From Pomphorhynchus laevis (taxonomy: Eukaryota; Acanthocephala; Palaeacanthocephala; Echinorhynchida; Pomphorhynchidae), in NCBI GenBank assembly GCA_012934845.2, contig WNNJ02003792.1, forward strand, positions 25,981 to 89,980: a stretch of 64,000 nt of DNA. The letters run 5' to 3'. Of the stretch, positions 22,582 to 32,999 are shown in pieces. Positions within the stretch are counted from its first letter, which is position 1, and every line of letters starts with the position of its first letter. A program made the translations under genes and the position numbers. The notes beneath the pieces are model-generated. The model was not told the origin of the DNA, did no database searches, and worked only from the letters and a program-made list of their open reading frames with translations.

Positions 22582-25500
22582 TTCTCCCCACCACAAAATC
22601 TTCAAGGTAGGCGGGCTTTCGACGGTTCCTCTGAGGACGGTGTACCAGCGGTTCAGATACTGGTGTGTAGGAACGAGTGAAGATTCTTTTGTCAAGATTT
22701 TCCTGACTGTTGTTATTATTCCTTCCATGTTCATCTTCATGTCGTTCTTTGTTCGAATTATATTCTGTTTTTATCAGTCTTGTTTGTATCGTTAGTATCG
22801 TCGTATCGTCGTAAATCAATAAAATCGTTATTGTTAAAGTTCGAGGATGGTTCATTAGTCGTAGGCGTTGTTTTGGTTGGACAATGATTGATTTCAGAGA
22901 TTGGTTTTTGTCGATTGGTTGTAATGAATAATAATCGCAATTTTCTTTCAAAGAATCTAACTCTTGAATGTTGTCGTTTACTCCGTCCTGTTTAGGATAT
23001 GGAGACAAATATCGCGTAGATATAAATATTTCTTTGCCATTTTTAAGCTTAATTCGAGCGTAATTAGGATTAGAATACATAAGTTATGTTTGTTCAACAG
23101 AGCAATCATATTTGCTCGACTTTATTAAACGTTTCAGCAAAACGGGTCCTGGCTCTGTAAGCCGCTTAGGTAGATCATGTCCATTCACAGATCGACGATT
23201 AAAGCTAAACATACGATTGTGCGGAGTGTCATTAGTCGACGTACATAAAAGTGAGCGAATTACATTGAGAATCTCAGATAACACACTCTGTTGAAACGGC
23301 AGGTGTTCAACCTGCCGTTTCCACATGCGTTGTATGGTGTTAAATTACTCATAGCTACTCCATGCTTTCGAAGGAAAGATTGAATGTCAGCGGATGTAAA
23401 TGCAGTGCCATTATCTGAATGTATTGATTCTGGTGACCCGAATAATGAAAATATCTGTGTAAGACAGTTCATGACTGTATTTGATGATAAATCCTTGTAA
23501 GCGAAGGCAAATGGATATCTGCTGTATTCATCAATGACACTAAGGATATATCGTGTATTGTTAGAAGCAGAGAGGGGTCCTTTGAAATCGATTGACAGCC
23601 GTTCAAAAGGTTTACTCGCTTTGATGAGTTTAGCATCAGGATGTTTGAAGAACTGTGGCTTTAAATAAGCGCAACTCCTACATTCACTTGATACGAGTTT
23701 AATATCTGAGTGTCTACGGTAGGTTACGTGATTTAACAAAATGCCAATAGTTGCCAAGTCAATAGTTGTAAAATGTCAAGATGCCAAGTCAATAGTTGTA
23801 AGCGTGGCATCAATTATCTGTTGTTTGATTTGTTCGAATGCAGATTTGGCTGATGAATTCAAAGGAAATGTTTTTGAATCAATGAGAGGACGCACAAGAT
23901 TTCAGAAATTTTGAATCCAATTACTGTAATAAGTGAAGAGACCAACGATTCCTTTCAAGTTTTTTGAATTAGTTGGTTCTTTCAAAAGTTTAATCGACGA
24001 AACGCGACTTTGATCAGGAATCTTTTTTCTTTTTGATAGTTCGTAACCAAGAATGAGGATACACGGGGATGTCATCACACATTTTCGTTCATTTAGCGTG
24101 ATCTTATATCGTTTGGCTACTTAATAAAAAACGATTAAAATTGTGTTGGTGGTGATTTCCATCTCATCCACTAATAACCACGTCATCGAGGTACGCATAA
24201 GTGTCAGTGAGCTTTTCTTCACTGATAATGTCTGATATGACACGCTGAAAAACTGCGACTGCGTTTGTTAGCCCGAACGGTAAACGTTTAAAGTGATACA
24301 GGCGGCCACTTACCTCGAAAGCTGTATAGTGTTGTTCTTCGTCTCGTATGACAATTTGATGTTATGCGGATTTTAGATTCAAAGTGCTATAAACGGAATA
24401 CGGGGTCAATTTGTCGATTAAATCATCGATTCTGGGAATCGGGAACGCGTCCAGATGTGTAAATTTGTTGATTGTCTGGGTATAATCAACGACCATTCTC
24501 TTCTTGTTGTTATTATTAGCTATGACTATTTGAGCACGCCAAGGAGACTGGCTAGGTTTAATTATATCATCGATCAGAAGTTGCCTTACTTGGCCGTCGA
24601 TGAAAGTTTCGTCAAGGTGATTGCGTCTTTGAGACTTTGTTGCAATTGGGTGTATACATTCATCGAGATACTTGAACAGTTGTTCCGGTTTAACATTTGC
24701 AGATCCTGTAGATCCGATCGTGAAACAAGGTCGCTTCCCATTAAACTTCATAAGTAATGATGAATTTAGACACATAAAGGGACGGCCAAGGATGATATCT
24801 GGACATAACGACGGTAAAACGTACAATTTGACATTATCATAGTGATCCGAATATATACAGATAGACACGATGACGAAACGGTTCACTTTAGTTGAAAACG
24901 AGGTATCCGCTATTGACACTTTTAGACTAGTTTGCTGAGGTATCAGCTTACACCTCGCTAGGGCCTCAGGACCGATAAGATTTAACGCACTCCCAGTATC
25001 AATAAGAGCCTTCAATGAGTGACCATTTACGACTGCATTAGTAATTGGAGTTTTGGTTGAGGCATCGATGAAAGACACCAATGTACCTCCCAGTACCGAA
25101 TGTACGCCATTAAAGAATTTCCTACGCGATTTGCACACTAGCGAAGTGTCCCATTTTACCACATTCTCGACAGGTGTCCCTTCTAGCTGGACAATGATCA
25201 CGATGATGTTCCTTATCACCACAAAAATAGCAACGTCGTTTTGTCAATACATTACATGTTGTATCTTCAGAAAATGTATTATTATCTGCATTACAAGTTT
25301 TATTAATAACGATCGATTCAGGATGATCGCGTTGTTCTGTGTGACGGTTTAAAATGATTTGATTGGTTTTGAGCATTCTCCAGGGTCCAGGCTAAATCAT
25401 ATGCCTGTGTTTTATCAGTAAAGACGCATCTAACAGTCGTTGTCATATTATAGCAGAATGAATCCCAGCAATATACGTGTCTCGCAAAAATAGATTACAA

Positions 25501-25888
25501 TGATCCAATGCACTGACAGGCTCGAATGGGCAATCTCGACCCAATGATTCTAAGAGTCGGATGTGTTGATCAATTGTCTGATCGGTTGATTGATGAACAT
25601 TCCGTAGTTGATGTCTCAAAAATAAATCGGATTTTGATTTCACAAATGCTGCATTCTGAAGTTCAATAGCGTCATTGTATGTTGTGGCTTCACGGAATAT
25701 GTCAAAAACTTAAGTAGAAACGTGATTGATAAGAATATTGAAAATTTTCAGCTGAGACGGTGAATCGAGACAGTCAATGAATGTGCGGAATCTCTGAAGT
25801 CAGTGTCGCCATAAATGCTCAGCATTGATTTCAGAATCAATGTGTCAGGTTTGAGGAGTTTTTCCATCAACAATAAACTCGAATAAAT

Positions 25889-25986
25889 TTTACCGAAGAA
25901 AAGTATTAAGGCTTTATTCGAGTTAATTTTCAAAATCATAACAGACAAGTTAAATAATATAAAAAAAGGTTTTGTTTATCACGACA
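25889..25986 (-). repeat. 5' LTR of the gypsy fossil
   Basis: 98-bp partner of the repeat at 22483. The GTCAG target duplication follows directly at 25987-25991. Confidence 0.85.
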
Positions 25987-26029
25987 GTCAGTTTCCTATA
26001 TTTAATCCATATTTTTCATGTTTTTTATA

Positions 26030-26350
26030 TCAACTGATTAAATCAGCTAACTGAGTCTACGTATTTAATATAATTATAAAATAAACAAAACATAATAATG
26101 CTAAATCAAAATTTATAATTAAATAATAAAATTAATAATTGTTTTTAGATTTTCTATAATTTAAATCAAGTTAAAAAAATGAAATTTAAAATAAACGTCA
26201 TTTTTATGAATTGACTAATAAATAACAGACGTTGTATCAGAATAAGAATTAGAGGTCATCAGGAGGAACTGCTATGCTATCAGGTTTCGGCCCCTAACTC
26301 CTCTACCCAACATAGCAGCGGGGCCAAATACATGCTAATGATGTATTTCC
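26030..26350 (-). repeat. Naiad PLE terminal repeat, downstream of its coding region
   Basis: From CAGCTAACTGAGTCTACG to ACATGCTAATGATGTATTTC. Contains AGAATTAGAGGTCATCAG and GGTTTCGGCCCC, whose minus-strand forms are the CTGATGACCTC and GGCCGAAACC boxes. Related copies lie at 7822-8370, 48000-48235 and 56330-56575. Confidence 0.78.
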
Positions 26351-26399
26351 TCTGATTAAACTATCTAGTATCTTATTTTAATACAAAGTATATTATTTA

Positions 26400-29120
26400 T
26401 TATCCATCCATAAAAATTTGCCACTTAAGAGTTTAAATTTATTCTTTATATTATTGTGTTGATTTATATATTTTACTATTTTCTGCTTGATGTTATTTTT
26501 ATAGTAACCTAGTTTAAAATATGTATCTATTAAATTATTTAAATGATTTTGAAGAAAGCCAATATCATTACATATTGTTGCAATTCTTAAAATTTCATTA
26601 TTAATGTATTATATTTTATATTATATGGTATGCATGAATGCTCATGCAAAAATATGTTTATTGTAAATTTAAATATGTCATCTTTACGATATAAATTAAT
26701 AGTAGTTTTAGTAAATGTTAATTTAATGTTCATATCTAGATATACACCTTCGTTATCATTAATATTGGTTTTGTTAAGAATAAGGCTTTCTGGATAAATG
26801 TGCTCACTAATTGAATAAAAATTATTAGAATTAAATACACATATATCATCAATGTATCGAAACATATATTTCATATATTTATATTGTTTAGATTTAGTTT
26901 TTACACAGTTATGAACAAATTCATATTCTATAAAGCTTAAAAACAAGTCAGCTATAATTGGGCTACTATTACCACCCATCGGAACACCTTTTACTTGTCT
27001 AAATATAGATGTCTCTACTTTTAAATAATTTTGATTTATCAAAATATTTAAGGATTCTATTAATTCAATTTTATCCATATATTTATATTTATTTGATGGT
27101 TTAATTTTTGTTAGATAGGCGTTATAATTATTATAACATATATATGTATATCTTTTTCCGAATATAAGATTAATTAATTTTACTAACGCTTCTTTAATAT
27201 CTACTAAACCTAGATTTGTATAAAGAGTACTAAAATCGTTTGTATTTATATTTTGAAAATTTATCCCTTTTGTCTGTTCTAAAAATTCTTTTGTAGAATT
27301 AATACTGAAATAGTGTTTTATACCAGTATTATTTTCGATTACCTTGCAATATTTTTTAAAGTATGCTTTAATTACTTAAAGTATTTTATTCATATAGACC
27401 GAAAGTGGTTTTAATTTACATTTTAACGCACTATGAACCTAAGTTTTATTAGATTTTTATATAATTATGGATTCCAATATAATATAGGTATAGTTTTATT
27501 ATCTGATTCAACCTTTATACCTTTTTATCCATTATAGAACAGTGACTTGTAATAATTGTTTCTAAACTCAACTCACTACGTTCATATGTTGGATTTACAT
27601 TTAAATCATTAGAATTAATCTCTTTCATTAGTATATCATAATAAAGCTTTTTGCATATGAAGACAAAGTTATTACTAGCTTTATCAATAGTTGTTATTAT
27701 ATAGTTATCCTTTAATTTAGTAAGTTCTTTATACATATCTTTATTAATTTTATCTTTCCTTTTATAATTGTTTGTTATTTTCATTTTATTTTTAATTTTA
27801 TCAAATATATAATCTTTCCAAATGTTATCTTAGATATATTCGAGCTTTCACTATTAATCAGCTTACTAAAGTAATCATTTAAGTTATTATATAACGAATT
27901 GTAAATTTTATTTTTGTCGTTGTTATTATTTAATCTATATTTATACCCTTTTGATAGCAGCCTTCTTAATTCACAATTTTCAATTAATTCTAGATTATGG
28001 GTACATATATGTTCATTTATTTTATCAAAACTAAGACTTTTACAATTGCATTTTGTTTCCATTATGTTTTTAATATTATCTTTACATATTGATTTTAATT
28101 CTTTATTATAATTACAAATATTTCGTCCTAATGGTGGTAGGAGTTTATACCTTATTTTAGGAATATATTTACTTAAATCTAACCCTATTATTTCTTTACT
28201 TTTAGAATTATTTAAAAGTCCGGCTATATTTATGTTATCTATACATTTATTAATGAAGTTTATGGTTAATGTATATTTTCTATTGTTATTATTAACATTT
28301 ATTGTACGATTATAGTATTTTGTATTACAATAACTGTCTATTATACAACTTAGCCTATCATAGTCGTTAATTAATTTTTGATTTATTGAACATATGATAT
28401 CTTTAGAAAAACTTCTTATATTTACATAAAGATCTTTTAGCTTATTATCACTTAAAAGTTGTTTTAATATTTCTAATCGTTCATTTATATACATATCTTT
28501 TTTAATATTTTTAACTCTATTTTTCCGATTCCTTTTATCACCATGACTTCTTGGTTTGCGTTTAACTGGATTATTATGATATAGTTGTTTATTATGTATT
28601 ATACTACTTCTGCCAATTGATTGTACCACGTCATTCAATCCTAATGGGTACATGGAATTAAGCGTTTTAATCCAAAAATCTTCTTTTTCTAATAGTTTTT
28701 GATTTAATATTGAAATGTTTTCTTCGATAATATGTTCTAAAATAAATAATTTACAGTTTTAATATCATGTCCTATTAATCTCATATGTTTATGAAATATA
28801 GTTTGACTATTATGCTGTATATTATATATGTGTTGCCTAAACCTAGTTTTTAACATTTGATGTTTTTCCTATATATTGCAATCCACATGTACATTGTATT
28901 ATATACACTACACCTGCGGTATTGCAGTTACAATTATTATTAATATTTAATGAAAAACATTTGTTTGTCGTATTACTTACGATACAATTATTATTTATAA
29001 CATCACAAACTATACAATTTTTTCTGCTACATTTAAAAGATCTAAAATTGAAATCATTAGTACTTACGTATTTTTCCCATATGGTTGAGTACATGTAACT
29101 TTTAAGTCATAATTTTTAAC
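26400..29120 (-). mobile_element. Naiad-type Penelope-like element with N-terminal GIY-YIG endonuclease
   Basis: PLEs are retroelements with a telomerase-related reverse transcriptase. Minus strand, in order: a Cys cluster (CSRKNCIVC) and GIY-YIG motif (GVVYIIQCTCGLQYIGKT) at 28843-29094, its end (EKEDFWIKTLNSMYPLGLN, about 28620-28720), a long linker (27781-28653), NYIITTIDKASNNFVF at 27515-27784, and reverse transcriptase boxes (VKGVPMGGNSSPIIADLFL and [12 protein letters not shown]) at 26587-27078. The endonuclease precedes the reverse transcriptase, the reverse of canonical Penelope, which is the defining domain order of the Naiad clade. The copy has several frame breaks and may lack its extreme 5' end. 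Asn/Lys/Ile-rich codon use reflects AT bias. Its terminal repeat follows at 26030-26350. Confidence 0.85.
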
Positions 29121-29365
29121 GTTGCTTATTCGGTGTCGCCACCTAGTTTAGCTGACTCAGACTAAACTTACAACGGGCCATCCAGCAGCATCTGACAGGG
29201 AGCTGCCCTGCTTAAGGCGGTTGCAGGCTGGAACAAGATCTATAAAGATCTACCACCTTCAATAAAAAGATCTACGACCTTTTTATTTTTTCTTTCTTTT
29301 TATTGTCGTGATCGAACAAAACAGCCTTGTGGCTAATGATCTGTATGTAATAATAATGCAGATAA
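29121..29365 (+). mobile_element. possible 3' end of a non-LTR retrotransposon
   Basis: A GC-richer patch translates in one frame to AGWNKIYKDLPPSIK, resembling the W-N-x-L-P C-terminal tail of CR1-type LINEs. It is followed by a TTTATTGTCGTGATCG-type tail and AATAATAATG. Too short for a firm family call. Confidence 0.35.
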
Positions 29366-29389
29366 TTTATTATACCCACTGCGCTTTTC

Positions 29390-29630
29390 AACTTGGGGAA
29401 TTAAAAAAATAAAAATATACAAAATAAATCAAGAAATGGAATCAATTTGAACAGAAACTGCTTTGTGAATGAAAGTTGTTGATTTTCGTTGAAATATGAC
29501 CGGCGCTTTTTAGCTTTAGGGACAAACGATTGAAAATATACCAAATTAGTCAGAAAATCGAGTCAATTTGAACAGAATCTGCTTTATGAAGGAATATTGC
29601 TGATCTTCGTTGAAATATGACGGCTGTGTG
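29390..29630. repeat. diverged tandem duplication, about 117-bp unit
   Basis: Two adjacent units share TCAATTTGAACAGAA, CTGCTTT and TTCGTTGAAATATGAC with roughly 80% identity. Not recognised as part of a known element. Confidence 0.6.
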
Positions 29631-29639
29631 TAAGTTATG

Positions 29640-30370
29640 TGTAAGCTCTGTTCTAATCATACGGTTCACAGTCTCCAGTTCTAACCCTGACAACACTGGG
29701 CACGTGAAGACATGAAGCAGAGAAGAAATTTAGTACAAAACTTCGAATGGTAAGAATCTAAGGATGCTCTCCAGATTAATGGCCGCTTCTCCAAATAAGG
29801 ACTCATCCACGCTTTCTGGGTAAAGGCCGGAGTGGAGTATAACTCTGATTCCAGTTTTGCTGTCTTTGCTTGGAATTTTCTAAGATTCTCAACAAACAAT
29901 CAGTTACGGAAACATTAAGCTGCTTAGCTAGATATGACGAGAGACATTGTAGATTGCATAACGCTGCTACTGCGGTTGATTAAGTTTTTGACGCCACTCC
30001 AACTGATCTCTTGACGAATCTCCACTGACAGTTATCTATTTGATTAAAATTAAACGCCGACAAGTCTTCCCAGAAACATACTAGCCCATACTGAATCATT
30101 TGAAGCAACATGATTTGAAAGTAACGAATAGCTCCTTGAAAGGAAATATAACCAATTTTATGGACTAGCTGCTATCACTCGAACAATTTTTATGCATTTA
30201 TTTTGAAAATGGTTGTTGAATGACCATCGTGAAGTCAATAGAACACCAAGGTATGTGTATGACGAGGAAAACTTCAAGAAATAACCGTTAAAAATAAGAG
30301 AATTAATACGACGTAACCTCCTTTTCGAAACTTGACTACTTTTGATTTTGAAATATTAACATTAAGCTAA
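29640..30370 (-). mobile_element. LINE reverse-transcriptase C-terminal fragment
   Basis: Minus-strand reading gives pieces such as LNISKSKVV, YLGV-like text, SRWSFNNHFQNKCIK, and the open frame 29681-29899. These fit the thumb region that follows the YADD box of a non-LTR retrotransposon. It is heavily broken and the family is not determined. Confidence 0.45.
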
Positions 30371-30389
30371 TGCGGACACATGAAATTAG

Positions 30390-31150
30390 GAAGGCGTTGC
30401 GATGACGGTCATTTTCGCCAAGCAACTTCAATTCTTAATGTCGTCATGGAGTATATGGTACTGGGTGTCATGGTGCATAGGATATTGAAATCTCGGTCAA
30501 ATACAGAGTTTGCCTATAGCAAGGCTTTGCGAGCTATGCACTGCGTCAAAAATGCATTTAATCGTATTAATCCATATGTTTTCAAAAGGCTTTACTGCGC
30601 TCTTGTTCGCCCGCATATAGAGTACTGCGTGCAAGCAGTTTTATCGTACACTAAGGAAGAGTTCAATAGGCTAGAGTCAATCCTTCGTAGAGGTTCTCGA
30701 ATGTGTATGGATGGATCATATTCATATCGTGAGCGGCTTGAATTTCTAAAGATATAATCTTTAGGTCAGAGGCTATATTACCTAGATCTTATTGCATTAT
30801 GGCGAATGGTTAATGGGATAGATAGGTTTCCCTCTTGCTATGTTAAAGCTCGTTCTCAGACGCGTCGTGGCCACCCATTGAAACTATTTAAGTTTCGCCA
30901 CGATAAAGTAGTGAGTTTGGCTAGGCTCTCACATCGAGCATTAAACGCCTGGAACACGTTGCCAGGAGAAATAGCATGTACCAAGGATTTCTATCAATTT
31001 AAAGTTCAACTGCGTCAGTGGATTAACGATCATGGCATTCCGGATGTGTACAATATTATGTAACCGCTATTTACTTATTTTTTTCTTTTATTTTTTTCAT
31101 ATTTTTCCTATGTGATCAGTTGAAACAGCCATTTGGCTATAACTTGTAAT
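30390..31150 (+). mobile_element. CR1-type LINE 3' fragment
   Basis: Two open frames (30380-30757, 30806-31063) give the CR1 C-terminal domain: YSKALRAMHCVKNAFNRI, LYCALVRPHIEYCVQA, SYRERLEFLKI, then LSHRALNAWNTLPGEI and the end FKVQLRQWIND. The pieces are separated by a stop near 30757. A T-rich 3' UTR follows to about 31150. The fragment is 5' truncated, as usual for LINEs. Confidence 0.8.
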
Positions 31151-31152
31151 AC

Positions 31153-31490
31153 TTAAAATAATGATCTATTCACAGTGTCAAATGCCTTTGAAAATTCTAT
31201 GAACACACAGTAAATAGACTTATGTTCTTCGAACACGGTATGAACATTTTTACGAATCACTGCAATTGCATCTAATGTCGAAACGTTTTTACGAAAACCG
31301 TATTGCTCTTTAGAAAGACAATACTCACGATGATAGGCTAAACGACTAGATAAGACATGCGTTAAAAGCTTATAGGCATGATTAAGGAGAGCAATTCCTC
31401 GATATGAATATTTTGACAATGGATTACCATGTTCCTTATATAATACTTTTATTATTCCCTCACGTCATCCACGAGGTATACACACTCCAT
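31153..31490 (-). mobile_element. non-LTR reverse transcriptase fragment
   Basis: The open frame 31153-31419 reads YSYRGIALLNHAYKLLTHVL, KEQYGFRKNVSTLDAI and FIEFSKAFDTVNRSL, the early reverse transcriptase boxes of a LINE that resembles the RTE or L1 type more than CR1. It is a small scrap placed between two CR1-type pieces. Confidence 0.65.
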
Positions 31491-31520
31491 ATGGCAGACT
31501 ATTCAAATAGCAGATTTCCA

Positions 31521-31597
31521 GCTTTAGCAGACTACAGCAAGTCTGCTAAAGACTTGTTGTAGTCTGCTAAAGCATGGGTTCTGCTTGAACCCATGCT
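31521..31597. repeat. two adjacent hairpins
   Basis: First hairpin: a 22-bp arm at 31521-31542 pairs with 31552-31573 with one mismatch and a 9-base loop. Second: AGCATGGGTT at 31571-31580 pairs with AACCCATGCT at 31588-31597. They interrupt LINE sequence between two reverse transcriptase segments. Confidence 0.7.
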
Positions 31598-31599
31598 TG

Positions 31600-32640
31600 G
31601 GACCGACCATACGTATCATTGATATTAGCAGACCAAAGTTTGAGATCATCCGAAAAAGCCAAGCATGGGTTATGGATTCTTAACAACAAGTCGTTAAAGT
31701 AAACAATAAAGAAAGGATGACCGAGTATTGTACCCTGCGGAACTCCACAATTTACACGTTTGAAGGAGGATAAATGGCTTCCAACTCTAACTCTAAAAAA
31801 TCTATTTCAGAGAAAATCCATAATCTACCTACACAGCAACGAAGAAACTCCATAATGAGACAACAAGCTAAGCAAACTTTCATGCGGAACTCGATCGAAG
31901 GTTCTCGAAAAGTCAATAAAAATTGCATCAATTGAATGGCCAAAACTAAGTGCCTCAGTCCACATTTCGCGAGCAGTTAGTAAATTAGACAGACATGATC
32001 TATCGTAACGAAATCCGTGCTGAGAATACGCTATGACTCCACGAGTTTTTAAGTGACTCAAGATTCCACGAGCGACTAAGCTTTCAAGAACTGTGCACAT
32101 CTAACTCGTCAGGCTTATTGGTTTATAATCACTACAAGAAGTCGCTATGGTTTTTTTGGAACAAGAACAATAATCAGAGATTTCCACAAGTCGGGCGCAC
32201 ATCCAGTGGTAAGACTATTCTGAAAGATATCGACAAGAAAAGGGGCCAAGTAGTTTCATAAGGCCTTAAGTAGAAATGGAGATATATCATCAGTATCGGA
32301 ATCACTGTACGGATTGATATGAACAAGAGTAATATTGACTTCTTCGGCGGATATCGGAAGTAAATAGGGATTATGTGGTATTAGACGGCCATACCGAGTG
32401 AATGGTGAGTGTGAAGAATTTGATGGTAATGAAAATGATGAAGCAAAAGTATCAGCAATGCCATTTTTACTTGTGACCGGACCTTCACATGTGTGTATAA
32501 TTTTGAGTTCAGTATTGAGCGATCTGCTCCAGCGAACATATGACCAGAATAATTTGGGATTGCGGTTCAAACCGCTAATGATTGTAGATTCAAATTTATC
32601 GCTAACCTCAGTTAGCATCTTCAGAAAATTACTTTAGTAA
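31600..32640 (-). mobile_element. CR1-type LINE, reverse transcriptase region
   Basis: In element order: NRNPKLFWSYVR (32256-32618, the stretch before reverse transcriptase), a gap, VLESLVARGILSHL, YSQHGFRYDRSCLSNLL and AIFIDFSRTFDRVPHESLL (31825-32100), then NCGVPQGTILGHPFF and LAFSDDLKLWS (about 31620-31760). An imperfect 22-bp inverted repeat caps its 5' end (about 32609-32666). The coding frame is broken several times. Confidence 0.75.
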
Positions 32641-32669
32641 TTTTGTAATTTTCTGAATGTGCTAACAAA

Positions 32670-32995
32670 GGTGAGCGAAATATCAATAAAAAAATTCCTC
32701 TTTTCTTTGATCCAACGCCAATAATTCTCTATCAATAATGGATCATTATTAATTATTTAAAATTTGATAATACTTCAATATGATAATATCAAATCATAGA
32801 ATATATGAATTAATTTTAATTTTTCCAATCAGTGTAAAATTTTATTTGATTAGTTTTTAATAGGCTGTGATGACTAGTTGGCGATACGTACAATCGCATT
32901 TTGTCATGTCCGTGATATGTATAATTGAGAGAAACTATAAATAATATATATAGCCATTATATAGCAATTATAGCCATTTTAGCCATAACAAGGAT
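32670..32995. other. AT-rich spacer
   Basis: No recognised feature; it separates two LINE insertions. Confidence 0.35.
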
Positions 32996-32999
32996 TTAT

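Larger units (their letters stand above)
22483..25986 (-). mobile_element. gypsy-type LTR retrotransposon fossil
   Basis: Bounded by short LTRs (22483-22581 and 25889-25986) and by a 5-bp duplication GTCAG on both flanks (22478-22482, 25987-25991), so both ends of the insertion are present. Parts on the minus strand, in order: gag scrap (about 25443-25860), CCHC zinc knuckles (CYFCGDKEHHRDHC, CRECGKMGHF), aspartic protease (ALIDTGSALNLI), start of reverse transcriptase (RMVVDYTQTINKFT), a weak RT remainder, integrase core (KPFERLSIDFKGPL ... SVIDEYSRYPFAF) and a C-terminal tail ending KPAYLEDFV. At about 3.5 kb it is shorter than a full gypsy element. It is broken, with many breaks across the coding region. 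The LTRs differ at roughly five sites, so it is moderately old. Confidence 0.87.
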
